This document shows, one piece after another, positions 1 through 11,252 of a stretch of 64,000 bases of DNA (position 1 is its first letter; each line of letters begins with the position of its first letter). The stretch is from Neckera pumila. Its lineage: Eukaryota > Streptophyta > Bryopsida > Hypnales > Neckeraceae. The stretch is from contig OZ018409.1 of the NCBI GenBank assembly GCA_963969595.1, positions 32,005,282-32,069,281 of the forward strand, written 5' to 3'. A program made the position numbers and the translations under genes. A model generated the notes under the pieces. That model made no database searches and had not been told where the DNA came from. It saw only the letters and a list, made by a program, of their open reading frames with translations.

Positions 1-2
1 TC

Positions 3-80
3 GCTTTTGAGAAAATCAGAGAAGACCAAGAAGAAGGTCGCAGAAATTTGAGTCCTGAGTTCTCCGACTTCACTGTGTAA
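3..80 (+). CDS. Possible C-terminal exon of an unidentified protein (partial)
   Basis: The window opens inside an open frame that reads 25 residues to a TAA at 78-80 and ends in SPEFSDFTV. It is rich in charged residues (EKIREDQEEGRR), looks like protein-coding composition, and is followed by AT-rich sequence that could be a 3' UTR. I do not recognise the family. The gene would lie to the left of the window. It could also be chance, because 25 codons is short. Confidence 0.35.
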   Translation, partial: AFEKIREDQEEGRRNLSPEFSDFTV

Positions 81-164
81 AGGTTTATACATAATATTGA
101 ACAAGTGGCTAATTGCAAGTGCCTCTTCACCAATGATAAACGTATAGTTTTCAGTTCATTTTTT

Positions 165-228
165 CCATGTAATCCTTAGTACAATCCTCAATAGAATCCA
201 TAGTATAATCCTCACTAATTAAAATGTA
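165..228. repeat. Short degenerate repeat related to the MED20-intron minisatellite
   Basis: Units such as AATCCTTAGTACAATCC and AATCCATAGTATAATCC occur in tandem and end in CCTCACTAATT. The same motif, longer and better ordered, fills 60928-61070 in the last intron of MED20 and ends there in CCTCACTGATT. This one lies downstream of the NOP10-like stop codon. The two loci therefore share a repeat family. Bases 81-164 and 229-382 show nothing else. Confidence 0.5.
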
Positions 229-382
229 GTGTAAGCATCCTGTTAGCATAAGCCACAATTCTTCACTTGCGGTAGATGTTAAAAACAGAGGATGTGCACG
301 AATCTGCTCGTAATTATACATTTAGGAAAAAGGAAAAGTTAGCACACTTGTCAAACCCAAACAATTGCAGGCATTGACAAGA

Positions 383-1058
383 TTAAGAGATTTGGGATTG
401 TGTTACTTCCTTCCTCGCGTTTGATGGGGTCTTCGAGAATTTATCATCAGGTGAGAAACAAGCTGCAAAACGAGTAGAAAAACACCATTAGCAATCATAA
501 TACCGATAATAGGTCCTGATATGCTAGTACTACAAAGACAGTGAGACTGACCAAAACAGTTTGATAATGCTACAAAATAACAGAAATATATACCTGGGTG
601 AGCCGAGTGAGTTGGTTCCTCTGTAGGTGATTCCTTCTGCAGAATCAAAATCGGGAGATGAGAACGTAGCCAGGAGAAAATACCACAACATGCATGGAAA
701 TTCACAAAACTAAATTGAGCACCTTAAATCCTAAAATCCTTTAAACCCTAAATCCTGAGACCCTGCAATCCTCCGATTCGCATCATTAGGAGAATCGATG
801 CGACCAACTCGTTTAGGCAGGATTCTGATATCGAAGTCTTTTGCATAGAAACGCATCAGCACATATTCAAATTCAAAAAAACTAACTGAGCACCTTAAAC
901 CCTAAGATCCTTAGACTCTGAATTCGTAACGTTTGTTTCATAGGCTTCAAAGAGTATTCAAAGCAATCATCATCCGTAAACTCTTGCACCTCTTGATTAC
1001 TGACCTGCAGAGTGTACACCTTGTCCCCATTCTCGTTGGTGTATGCCATGAGATACAT
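383..1058 (-). CDS. NOP10: NOP10-like H/ACA ribonucleoprotein subunit, three exons, divergent C-terminus
   Basis: Exons on the minus strand are 1058-1005, 636-594 and 462-383, all with GT-AG borders, giving 58 residues. Residues 1-18 (MYLMAYTNENGDKVYTLQ) followed by KESPTEEPTHSAHPA and FSPDDKFS match the small NOP10 family, whose members are about 64 residues. NOP10 binds dyskerin/Cbf5 in H/ACA snoRNPs that pseudouridylate rRNA and form part of telomerase. The N-terminal beta-hairpin and the SAHPA-FSPDDK linker are well kept. After FSPDDKFS the usual basic RQRVLLKKRFG helix is missing and is replaced by KTPSNARKEVTQSQIS and a stop. A frameshift near the end, an unrecognised extra exon, or a decaying copy would each explain this. 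The start is the first ATG of the family-matching frame. The intact splice sites argue that it is or recently was expressed. Confidence 0.75.
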
Positions 1059-1145
1059 GGTAGAAGCTCAAAGAAATGAACTCAAGCGTATCCGACTTCC
1101 CGCTCACAACTAAAATGAGGCCTTCGAGGTCTAGATCTAACACTG

Positions 1146-1670
1146 TCACAGCACCGCAATAACATCGGTGAACCTTCCAGAACGTTCATGATCTGCTCGT
1201 GAAGCTCCGCGTAGCTCACGGACTTTTTGGATGCGGAGTTCCCAAGTTGCACCGTCGAGAGTTTGTTGTCGGATGTTGACGCTTGAAGCCTCGATACACA
1301 CGTTGTCGATAATGTGGGTTTCATCGAACACGACTACGCACTCCTTCTCTTTTTCTTTGGAAATGATCCCCGCCACTTTGGGGTCTAAGAGATACTGGTA
1401 ATTGTACACCACCACGTTGGCAAACTGAATCATATGACGAGCAAGAAAGTACGGGCACCATCCTTTCTCTCGTCCAAAACCCCGCAGATCGTGCAAGGTG
1501 TACACGCCCGATGGAAGAAGTGCATCAGTTCCCCCTTGATCATATCCCTTAAAGAAACTACATAATTCAATGTTTGGATTGTCCAACGCCAAGGCCCTCA
1601 TCCAGGAAGCCGTCAATTTCCTACAACCTGCATCTACACTCTCCCTCGATCCTTCGCCACTGACCTTCAC
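1146..1670 (-). pseudogene. XPD/ERCC2 (TFIIH helicase) fragment, DEAD_2 region, truncated
   Basis: The frame starting SGEGSRESVDAGCRKLTASW, with the later blocks GWCPYFLARHMIQFANVVVY and YQYLLDPKVAGIISKE, is unmistakably plant XPD/UVH6, the 5'-3' helicase of TFIIH used in nucleotide excision repair and transcription. It covers the part after the Fe-S cysteines and the Walker B box, roughly a fifth of the about 760-residue protein. The Walker B box reads DETH at 1314-1325 instead of DEAH, and the following HN is HI. Similarity ends after QQTLDGATWEL, then a stop follows at FTDVIAVL. No ATP-binding, arch or second helicase domain is seen on either side. It starts only 87 bases upstream of the NOP10-like ATG, on the same strand. 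It is most likely a captured or degenerate duplicate; an exon of a gene broken by assembly is less likely. Confidence 0.8.
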
Positions 1671-3003
1671 GGGAAAACCCAGAATAGCGTCGCATCATCA
1701 ACAAAAGCACAGTTGTTGGTGAATAAGACACATTAGAAAATTCACATTTTAAAGTGCGAGAAATTGTGATCAACCCCGAAAAACTGCTCATAAATCCTAA
1801 AACCCTGAGTAGGGCTACCAAATAGGGTTTAGCTTTTCTATCAATCCACGGGCTCAATATTCGAACTTACAACATGTAATCTCCCAACCAAATTCAAACG
1901 ATTCCCAAATCATTGTTTATTTCCAAAATGTCAAGTTCAAAATTAGGAAGGACAAAAAAACCAAACGTTTGAACTTCCAATATTACAGGAAACTACAGGA
2001 AACTTCAAGAATTTCGCACCTGAATTCCATGAACCACGAACAATCTAAAGAATGAGAGCGTACCTCAGAGTGTATACAAAGTTCGCCCACACGAACATGA
2101 ATAAAAATTGCATTCGCTTCACAATACTGAAACAGCTTGCAGATGAAACCCAACGTGAGCCACAGCAGCAGCACAGTCCAATGTATCATGATAATTAGCA
2201 TCTCCCTGGAACTCTCCTCAAACTATGAGCATTATGCATTCAAATTAAGCATTAAAAAGAAATCTGGAACACAAATGAGAGCACACATGAGCAAGAACAG
2301 CCATAATGAAAATCAAAATTACAATCTTACTATTTACCGTTGCAGCATTAGCTCGATTCAAAAATCAAAATCACCGTCGTCGAGCTCACGGATTCACAGA
2401 GACTCGGAACTCAAGTGATCATGACTCGGAACTGTCGATCGAGACGCTCACGACCTCCGTTTTGCGCTCACGCCGCAGCAAGCTGTTCGATCTTTACCAC
2501 ATCGAGCTTCGATCCAGCAATTTAGAAGCCACAATGGCCAGTGCTGTAGCACAACGGAAAATGGCTGACTCACTTGCTGCACTAGCTATGCTCCTTCACG
2601 AGACAAATCCATTCATCAACTACCCTTTTGACAAACTGAGGTCGAGAATCTGCAATATTGCTGCTATGCCTGACTCCGTCAGCCAGTGAGCCAAGCATCT
2701 GAATCAAGCATGCTCCCATGCACTTCATGGCCACTTCCTTGGTTTTTGTGTGTTTCGACGACTCTTGTAAATATGGAGCACCCTGTCCCAGATCATCAAT
2801 GGAGCTGAATCCCACACAATACCGCTGTCCACTGGTGCTGATTTCTGCCTTTGAAACACTGACCTCCAAGCGAAAAACACATGGAGAATGCTTCTTGCCG
2901 ATTGCTCAACGGATTCACCCCCCTTGCATTGTTTTCCTGACGCGCAACATGAAGTGATTCCACTGATGCAGGAAGTGAAACTCTAAAACCTAAAATTGAA
3001 CCT
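1671..3003. other. Non-coding stretch upstream of the XPD fragment
   Basis: Short open frames exist on both strands (for example 2306-2689 plus and 2582-2869 minus), but none has recognisable domains or clear splice context. Base composition is more balanced around 2400-2950 than in the flanking AT-rich DNA, so a divergent single-copy exon is possible. I see no repeat structure here. Confidence 0.4.
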
Positions 3004-3477
3004 GAGGCCCGTTTCACAGATGCTTGTCCAGTGCGGCCGGACAAAACCCCTTGTCCACTTGATTGTCCGGCTTGTTGTGGAGGGAAGTTGTCATGTCACC
3101 GTTGGTTTTGTCCGTCCGGTGAGTGGTTTCACACATGGAACCGGACGTCTCGTAGAATTATATTTGTGAAAGCTCCTTTGTAGTTGCATTATTGTTCCAA
3201 GGAAGCACTTTCACAACTCCTTTCTCCTTGAAGAAGTCCGTTTTGTCCACCGGACAAGATTTGGGTCACCTCCCAACTTGGTCCCAAACTTGTCCACTAC
3301 AACTACGGCTTCATCTTGAGTTTTGGCAGGAGTGGGTGATGACATGGCAATTTCATCAAGCGGACGTCCATGAAGTGTGAAAGCCCCACCGGACAAAACC
3401 TAGCGTTTGGCCAATAAAATGCAAAGAATTTCGTCCACTGCTTGTGGACGTCCATGTATGAAATGGGCCTGAACGTC
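3004..3477. mobile_element. TIR element with GGCCC(G/A)TTTCA ends and possible TGA duplication
   Basis: The left end GGCCCGTTTCACAGATG (from 3007) and the right end, read inversely as GGCCCATTTCATACATG (to 3474), are matching terminal inverted repeats. TGA flanks both sides, suggesting a 3-bp target duplication. The interior has several GGACAAAA/TTTTGTCC and GTCCA motifs in both orientations, so the element is partly self-complementary. It has no transposase frame. It is non-autonomous; PIF/Harbinger-like by the 3-bp duplication, but this is uncertain. Confidence 0.65.
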
Positions 3478-3637
3478 AGTGTTCACAGTGAACGCAAATT
3501 CGAGCTCTTGAACAACTTCTGAATCTTTCTACGAAACAATCGTTGGCTTTTTGCCGATTGCGCGTTCCTAAATGTGCAAACATCGCCAAACCCTACGCTT
3601 CCGACGTTCCCGCTGTCGGCGCTCCCCCGCTATACGG

Positions 3638-3666
3638 GGTGACGCTCCCAACTTGGGAGCGTCACC
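3638..3666. repeat. Near-perfect short palindrome
   Basis: GGTGACGCTCCCAA is followed directly by its inverse complement TTGGGAGCGTCACC, with one central base. This gives a 14-bp stem and essentially no loop, in a locally GC-rich patch. It lies just before the 42-bp tandem repeats and could be an element end or a cruciform-forming site. Confidence 0.7.
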
Positions 3667-3725
3667 CTTTACACAGGGGGCATTAAAAAATAGAATTGGC
3701 ACCAAAAAATGGTTCCGCGAATTTG

Positions 3726-3856
3726 AAGAGCCTTCTTTTGGCACCAAAGAAGGGCTTGTCAAATTCAAGGAGCCTTCCTTTGGCTTCAAGGAAGGGCTCA
3801 TCAAATTCAAGGAGCCTTCTTTTGGAACCAAAGAAGGGCTCTTGGATTTCAAGGAT
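3726..3856. repeat. Three tandem 42-bp units, each with an internal palindrome
   Basis: The unit GAGCCTTCTTTTGGCACCAA plus AGAAGGGCTTGTCAAATTCA occurs three times with small changes. Because 42 is a multiple of three, the plus frame reads a 14-residue peptide repeat (EPSFGTKEGLVKFK) without stops. Each unit also holds the imperfect inverted repeat CCTTCTTTTGG/CCAAAGAAGG. The frame starts near 3572, but no homologue is recognised; the open frame may simply follow from the repeat. Confidence 0.7.
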
Positions 3857-4010
3857 CCCTAATTTAAAAGTAAAAATAGAAATAAAAAAACTTAAAGTTT
3901 AAAAAAAAAACTTAAAAAAATTTAATTATTAATTATTAATAGAAATTCAAATTTAGCAACAAAAAATTGCTCCTTGGATTTGAAAGGCCATCTACTAAGT
4001 TAACTTTTTT

Positions 4011-4937
4011 TTAACCCCTAAAGGACCAAGGCCCTTTTCTGCCAAAAAACACTCAAAACTGCCATTTCTATAGCAAAAAGTAAAAAAATTTGAAAAATGT
4101 TTTTTTTCCACATCTAACCGTAGGATCTTACACCTAACTAGTATGAGAGTGTGTGGAAAAAATTTCAGAATTTTTGACCGCACAGATTGCAAGATATCTG
4201 CGTTTAAAGTGACAAAAACAAGTTTTTCAGCACATTGTGGGACTAGATTTTTTGAGTTTGAACATTTTTAACTTTATTCTTTTGCACTACAAAGTCTTGA
4301 GCTTTTAATGTTTATACTGGAGAATTGAGTTGAGAATCTAGCCAAAAAATAAAAACTTCAAAAAAACTTCATTTTCCTTATTAAAAATATTGTTAAGTAG
4401 AAGTAGGTACAAGATAGAAGGAAAATCTAAAATATTCATATATTTTTGATGGAATTAAAATGCACTAATCTCAATGGTGAGATTGTTCTAGCAAGTAAAC
4501 TAAACTAGGCAAAACAAAAATTTGAAAAATTTGAAACATTACATTCAGAAATGAATCCTACAAGTTATTTTTTTCAAAAAGATGCTCTAACTGTCCAAAA
4601 AACAAGAATGTCCATAACTTTCTCGTACAAAATCCAAATGAAATGAATCAAAGCTTTCTAGATAGACAAAAATACAATCTATGAGAAAAAAAATACTTGA
4701 AAAAAAAAAAAAAATTCCAAATTTTTTTTGCTGCCCACCGTCCCTTGTTTTGAGCATATTTGGTCATAACTTTTGTTCCCGAGCACCGATTGTGAAAAAA
4801 ATTATATTCCCATGAAACTAATCAGATTCTCTACCTCCAAGAAAAGTTTCAAAAAATCAGAAGAAAATTTCAGCCCGTAGGTACCTGCCCAAAAACGCAT
4901 TTGTCCCCCGAAGGGACAATGGTCCTTTAGGGATTAA
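4011..4937 (+). mobile_element. TTAA-flanked MITE, family 1, copy A
   Basis: This 927-bp element starts TTAACCCCTAAAGGACC and ends GGTCCTTTAGGGATTAA. TTAA stands at both edges, leaving terminal inverted repeats of about 13 bp (CCCCTAAAGGACC). There is no coding capacity. Conserved interior landmarks are GCCAAAAAACACTC near the left end and GGTACCTGCCCAAAA near the right end, both seen in the other copies. TTAA plus CCC...GGG ends is the piggyBac signature. I call this orientation forward. Confidence 0.85.
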
Positions 4938-5216
4938 ATTAGAATTTCTTTAGAATTTCGTTTTTGAAATACAAATTTTCCTCTAAAGAAATATTTTTGA
5001 TTTTTTTGCTATTGCAATTTGAATAAACCTCCAAATTAAGGGAGGATCTTTTGGCAACCTTTCTACCTTTAATTTAAGGTACTTGGACATCAATCATTAT
5101 TTTAAACAATTGAGTTTTAAATCCCATTGAATAGACATCCATCATCCAATGCACTAAACAATAGATGTATTTCATCCAACAAAGTCAACTACAAAAAATC
5201 CATTCATTATCCAAAT

Positions 5217-5256
5217 CCATTCATCCCCATTCATCTCCATTCATCCCCATTCATCC
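5217..5256. repeat. 10-bp tandem repeat (CCATTCATCY)
   Basis: Four consecutive copies of CCATTCATC(C/T) form a short minisatellite. Around 5360-5415 there is a second low-complexity run of GCTCxxxGCTC words. Between copy A and copy B (4938-5654) I see no gene. Confidence 0.8.
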
Positions 5257-5654
5257 TCTTTAGAATCATTTGTAGCCATAAATGTTTACCCTAAACCATG
5301 GATATAGGCATCTTATGCAGAAAAGTTTTAAACTTTTCACAAGATTTTCTAAAAATAATCATTGTTCACTGCTCATCGCTCGTTGCTCAATGCTCAACGC
5401 TTGTCGCTCCATTTTCAAAGTTTAGCAACCTTGGCTTCTCAAAGCATCCTAATAACCCCTAGGGTTTCTTAGTGTCTCCAAGAAGGTCCTAGGTTTCTTT
5501 AAATCAACTTCAATATATATTGATAGTATATATTGAAAAGAAGATGAGAAGAACCTCAAGCTTGCCAATTGACAAGTCTTAGAGCATTGCTGTTCAGCTT
5601 TGTATTACATGGAAAAACATCTTTCAATTCTTTGAGTTACATATTCTTGTCCTC

Positions 5655-6588
5655 TTAATCCCTAAAGGACCATTTGTCCCCTCGGAGGACAATTTGGATC
5701 TGGGCAGGTTCCTACTGCTTCAATTTTTAGTAATATTTTTTGGGATTTTTTGAAGTTGTGTATTTTTGCGAGAGCTTTCTGAAAATATAATTTTTATTTT
5801 AATTGATGCCCGAAAGCAAAAGTTATGGCACAATAAGCAAAATTGAAGTTCGGCGGGCAGCCCTCCCCCCCCCAAAAAAAAGTCAAAATAATTATTTTTC
5901 AAATTTTTTCATCAAAGATTATATTTTTGTCTACATGTGAAGCTTTGTTTCATTCAATTTGGACAAATTATGAGAAAGTTATGGACAATCTTAGTTTTTT
6001 GGACAATCTAAGCATCTTCTCAAAAAAATAACTTGTAGGAATTCGTTTTTCAATGCAATTTTTAGAATTTTTCAAAAAGAATTGTTAGACAAGGTTAGAT
6101 TTTCATGCTAGAACAATCTCACCATTGGGATTATTGTGATTCAATTCCATCTAAAAGCTATTAACAATTTAGTTTTTTCTTCAATCTTGAACCCACCTCT
6201 ACTTAACAATTTTTTAATGAGTGAAAATTAAGTGCTTTTTATCCAAAATTTTTTTGGGAGATTCTCGCCTCAACTACTTAACATAAAGAAGTAGAAAATC
6301 AAAGTCTATAGTGCAAAAAATTTGAACTAAAAAGACTCAAAGCCAAAAAATCTAGTCAAACAAGGTGCAAAAAAACTTGTTTTCTTCACTTTAAATGCAT
6401 ATATCTTGCAATCTACATGGTCAAATTTTCTGAAATTTCTTCCACATATTCATATACTAGTCAAATATAAGATCTTACGGTTGGATATCAAGAAAAAACA
6501 ATTTTTAAAGCTCTTTTCTCTTTGCAATAGAAATGACAGTTTTGAGTGGATTTTGATAGGAAAATCACCTTGTTCCTTTATGGGTTAA
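5655..6588 (-). mobile_element. TTAA-flanked MITE, family 1, copy B
   Basis: A 934-bp copy in reverse orientation, with edges TTAATCCCTAAAGGACC and, more worn, TTCCTTTATGGGTTAA. Interior landmarks match copy A read backwards, including GGGCAGGTTCCTAC near 5704 and AGAACAATCTCACCATTGGG near 6110. It is non-coding. Confidence 0.85.
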
Positions 6589-6777
6589 ATAGTTGTGGGT
6601 TTTATTGGGAAATTGATAGGTAACATATGCTCATGATTTTGGTCTTTTTGGATAGTTGTGGTATTTATTAATTGGTAGGTATTGCACACTTTTGTTCTTA
6701 TGTTACATGGGATTATTGAATCTTTATCAAACCCTCTTTGCAATGAAACTCTATAATATTCAAATCTATTTGCCAAA

Positions 6778-8440
6778 TTAACCCCTAAAGTCCTAAGAGT
6801 CCCCTCAAGAAACTCTTGAAGGTTCAAGCAGGTGTTTATAATCTTAATTTTTGGCAAGATTCTTTGAATTTTTTTCTTTCAAGATATGAAAAAATGATTA
6901 ACTTCCTTGGATTAGAATTTTTAGTTCAGTTAGTGTCCGAGAGAAAAAAAAATGCTACAGTAAGCATAAATAATCAAGGATGGGTAGCAAAATAATAGTT
7001 TTAAATAATTTTTAAATAGTTTTTAAATAATGAAAAAATAAATTCTTATAGATTATATTTTTGTTTATGTGGAAGATTTGATTCATTCTATTTAAATGTA
7101 ATCTCTAAAAAAAATATATTTTTTGTGGGCAATCTTAGCAGATTTTTGAAGAAATAATGTATCAGATCTATTTTTTAATTCAATTTTAACAATTTAAAAA
7201 AAATTAAAAATCCTAATAGTTTAGTTTGCTTTCTCAAACAACCTCACCATTGGCATTAGTGTGATTCAACTCCATCTTAGAGCAATCAACAATTTAATTT
7301 TTCTTTCTATTTTATACCTAATTTTACTTAAACATTTTTTTAACCCCTGAACGACCAAGGTCTTTTTTTTGCCAAAAAACACTCAAAATTGCCATTTCTA
7401 TAGCAAAGATTAAAAAAAATGAAAATGGTTTTTTTCCTAATCCAACCATAGGATCTTACACCTAAATAGTATAAGAATGTGGGGAGAAAATTTCAAAAAA
7501 ATTTATCGCATAGATGGCAAGATATTTTAGGTTTAAAGTGAAAAAAGGAAGTTTTTTAGCACATTGGAGGACTAGATTATTTGACTTTGAACCTTTTTAA
7601 CTTTAAATTTTTGCACTACAAAGTTTTGAGCTTTAAATAATTATGGTGGAAATTTGAGTTGAGGGTCTAGAAAGAAAAATTCAAAAGAACTTAATTTTCA
7701 TGCTTTAAAAAATTGTTAAGTAGAAATAGGTACAAGATAGAAGGAAAATCTAAATTATTAATATCCTTAAGATGGATTTAAAATTCACTAGTCCCAATGG
7801 TGAGATTGTTCTAGCAAGCAAACCAAATCATGTGAAACTTTTTTTTTGGAAAAACTATAAAAAATGCTTTCAGCAATGAATCCTACAAGTTACTTTTTCA
7901 AAATGACACTCTAATTTTTTTTTAAAGATGCTCTCATTGCCCAAAAGACAAGATTGTCCATTATTTTCTCATAACAAATCCAAATGGAATGAATCAAAGG
8001 TTTCCAGGTAGACAAAAATATAATCTTTGAGAAAAAAAATCCAAAAGAATTAAAATTAAAATTTTTGAATTTTTTTTGTTGCCCCTTCCTTCCTCTTCTC
8101 CTCCTCTCTATTCTTTTGGGCATAACTTCTGTTCCCAGGCATTGATTGAAAAAAAATCATATATATTCAAAGCTAATCAATTTTCCTATCTTCAAAAAGA
8201 ATTCCAAAATTCAAGACAAAAAATGAGACTGTAGGTACTTGCCCAAAATCCCACTTGTTTGACAAATGGACACTTGGTCTTCTAGGGGTTAAGGAATGAA
8301 AATGACAAGGTCTTTTTTTACATTTTTATCCCAAACTCATAACTCAATTTTTCAGCATAAAAAAATTTAAATTCACAATCTGTAGTATAGAAAATTTAAA
8401 TTAAGAGGATTCAAAGCCTTATAATTGCAGATTAAGAACA
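6778..8440 (-). mobile_element. TTAA-flanked MITE, family 1, copy B2, split by copy C
   Basis: It begins TTAACCCCTAAAGTCC at 6778 and follows the reverse-orientation consensus to about 7339, is interrupted by copy C, and resumes at 8289 with TTAAGGAATGAAAATG, which continues the consensus. Its right end is worn or lost near 8440, next to another TIR element. The two halves together show the pre-insertion site of copy C. Confidence 0.8.
7340..8292 (+). mobile_element. TTAA-flanked MITE, family 1, copy C, nested in B2
   Basis: A 953-bp forward-orientation copy bounded by TTAACCCCTGAACGACC and TCTTCTAGGGGTTAA. It sits inside copy B2 at a position where uninterrupted copies have a single TTAA (for example AACTTTTTTAAGAATGAAAA near 10875 and the same region near 11775). 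TTAA is now present on both sides, so the target duplication is exactly TTAA. Confidence 0.9.
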
Positions 8441-8454
8441 AAAAGGCCCTATAA

Positions 8455-8930
8455 GACCATCTGCAATGCAACAACGGCAAAAGGCCCTGTAACAGTACAT
8501 TGCGGGCCATTCCCACGAGGCCTCTAAAGTATCAATTTTTTCTTTGGAAAATTTGCCCCAATGCAAAGCCGTCATCCAAACGTCAAATGGACTTTATGAT
8601 ATTATAAAAAGAAAGGAAGAAAAGAATCTACATTAAAGAAAGGACTTTTTATGGAAACAAGGAAGGTTGAATTGATTAGCACACATACCAATAAACTTTT
8701 CTTGGCATCCATTGGCTACTACCGCTTTTTGTCATGATGACTCCCATCAATCAACTTGCCGAGAGTTTTGCCGGGGTTGGCAAAATGACAAAATATGCCA
8801 ATCCCGGGGGGTCCCATACTGAGACCGTGAAAATGGAGGTCTCCATACTGGTGGCATTGGAGCACAATTTTAAATAAAAATTCTTGTCCACCCTACATAG
8901 TGCAAGGTGCTGGTTGCATTGCAGATGGTC
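8455..8930. mobile_element. PIF/Harbinger-like MITE with GACCATCTGCAATGCAAC ends
   Basis: GACCATCTGCAATGCAAC at the left is matched by its inverse GTTGCATTGCAGATGGTC at the right, a terminal inverted repeat of about 18 bp. The flanks are TAA on the left and TGA on the right, close to the TWA duplication expected for PIF/Harbinger. The 476-bp interior has no long frame. Confidence 0.75.
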
Positions 8931-9688
8931 TGACAAATTAATGATTTGATGGTTTAGAGAGGCTGGAAGTTTAGATTTATAATGGAGAAGGGCTTTGAAT
9001 TTACTTTGGTGTAAAAAAAAGAGATCCTTTAGTATCATCAGAGGTTGGTGTTTAGTAGACCAAATATTACCAATAGAACTCTGATTGCATGGGCTATTTC
9101 TACTTACCATGCCTCAGCTTTTGAAATGAGCATTTGCTAATAATTAAAGAGGATATATCTATTGGATATTGATGTTCAACATCTACTTGTCTCAAAGCGC
9201 ACTAACCCCTAAAAGGACTATTGTCCCTTGGAGTGACAAATAGAACTTTGGACAGCTACCTACGGGTTGAATTTTTGTCATGATTTTTTGAATTTTTTTA
9301 GAAGATAGAAAAATTGATTAGCCTTGTGGGAATGTAATTTTATTTCAATTGGTGCCTAGGAACAGAAATTATGCCCAAATAAGCTCAAAACAGGGGAGAA
9401 TGTGGTAGCAAAAAAATTTCAAACTTTTTTATTTTTATTTTTATTTTTTTCCTTCATAGATTATACTTTTGTCTACAAGGAAAGCTTTTATTCATTCCAT
9501 TTGGATTTGTAATGAGAAAGTTATGGACAATCTCATTTTTTGGGCAATTAGAGCATCTTCTTGAAAAAATAACCTATAGGATTCATTTATGAATGCAAAT
9601 TTTACAAATTAAAATAAAAAATTGTACATGGTTTAGTTTGCTTGCTAGAACTATTGGAATCAATGGATTTTATTCTATCTTAGAGATA

Positions 9689-9936
9689 TTAACCCTTGAG
9701 CGCCTAGTGCGTGTTTACTAAAATCTATACGCTTTTGAACTCATTTCAATCAAAGTATCACCTAACAAGAAATCCACATAAATTAATGGTACCGATTGGT
9801 AGTGGAGACAAGTCCAGAGTTCAAGGGAAAAATACACGTCATTTGACCGTACCGTTGAGAAGATTATAATGGTCAAACAAGGAAATCTTTAAATTTCGAG
9901 AGATAGGATCCTGTTGTTGGGGTGCTCAGGGATTAA
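9689..9936. mobile_element. Short TTAA-flanked MITE, family 2 (248 bp)
   Basis: The edges are TTAACCCTTGAGCGCC and GGTGCTCAGGGATTAA, giving the inverted repeat CCCTTGAGCGCC / CCCTGAGCACC. The interior does not resemble family 1. It lies back to back with copy F and shares the TTAA at 9933-9936, as expected if both entered the same TTAA site in succession. Confidence 0.75.
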
Positions 9937-10841
9937 CCCCTAAAGGACCATTGTCCTTTCGGGGGACAAATGAGATTTCGAGCAGGTACCTACGGGTTGA
10001 ATTTTGCCCAGATTTTTTGAAACATTTTTTGAAGATAGAAAAACTAATAAGCTTTGTAAGAATATAATTTTCTTTCAATCGGTGCTTGGGAACATATGCC
10101 CAAATGAGCTCAAAACAGGGGAGAGGGGGCAACAAAAAAAAACTTGTAAAAATTTGAATCTTTTTTTTGAATTTTTTTCCTATAGACTATATTTTTTATC
10201 TATTTGAAAAACTTTGGTTCATTCCACTTGAATATGTTATGAGAAAGTTATGGACAATCTTATTTTTTGGACACTTAGAGCATCTTCCCAAAAAAGTATT
10301 TTGTAGGATTCTGTTCTGAATGCAATTCTTACATTTTTTCAAAAGAAAAAGTTCTACAAGGTTTAGTTCTTTTGCTAGAACAATCTTACCATTGGGATTA
10401 GTGCATTTTAATTCCATATAAAATATCAATACTCTAGATTTTCCTTCTATCTCGTATCTACTTCTACTTAACAATTTCTCTTATAATGAAAATTAATTTT
10501 TTTTGACCTTTTTTTAGACCCTCAATTCAATTCTCCACTATAAAGATTTAAAGCTCAAGACTTATAGTGCAAAAATTTAAAGTTAAAAATGCTCAAAGTC
10601 AAAAGACCTAGTCCCACTATGTGATGAAAAGTTTGTTTTTTTCACTTTAAACACAGATATCTTGCAATATGTGCTGTCAAAAATTTTGAAATTTTTTCCA
10701 AACATTCTCATACTAGTTAGGTATAAGATCCTACGGTTAGATGTCCAAAAAAAAAATTTCAAGTTTTCTTATTCTTTTCTATAGAAATGACAATTTCGAG
10801 TGATTTTTTGCAGAAAAAAGGCCTTGGGCCTTCGGGGTTAA
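9933..10841 (-). mobile_element. TTAA-flanked MITE, family 1, copy F, nested in D
   Basis: A 909-bp reverse copy with edges TTAACCCCTAAAGGACC and GGGCCTTCGGGGTTAA. It is among the best preserved copies. It sits with the 248-bp element in the TTAA of copy D. It is non-coding. Confidence 0.88.
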
Positions 10842-11252
10842 TAATTTATTTCCCTTCTATCTTGTACCTACTGCTACTTAGTAACTTTTTTAAGAATGAA
10901 AATTAAGCTTTTTTGAATATTTTTTTCCTAGACTCTCAACTCAATTCTCCACTTGAAAGATTTAAAGCTCAAAACTCTATAGTGCAAAAAATTAAAGTTA
11001 AGAAGGTTCAAAGTCAACTAATCTAATTCCACAATGTGTTGAAAAACTGGATTTTTTCACTTTAAATGTAGATATCTTGCAATCTATGCAATCAAAAATT
11101 GTAAAAAATTTCCACACATTCTCATAATAGTTAGGTGTAAGATCCTATAGTTAGATAAGAAAAAAAATAATTTTTCAAATAATTTACTCTTTGCTATAAA
11201 AATGGTAGTTTGAGTGTTTTTGGACAGAAAAAAGGCTTTGGTCCTTTAGAGG

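Noticed and set aside
2306..2689. 127-codon plus-strand open frame and overlapping 95-codon minus frame (2582-2869)
   Set aside because: No recognisable domain and no clear splice borders; both frames are open over the same bases, which usually means low stop density and not coding.
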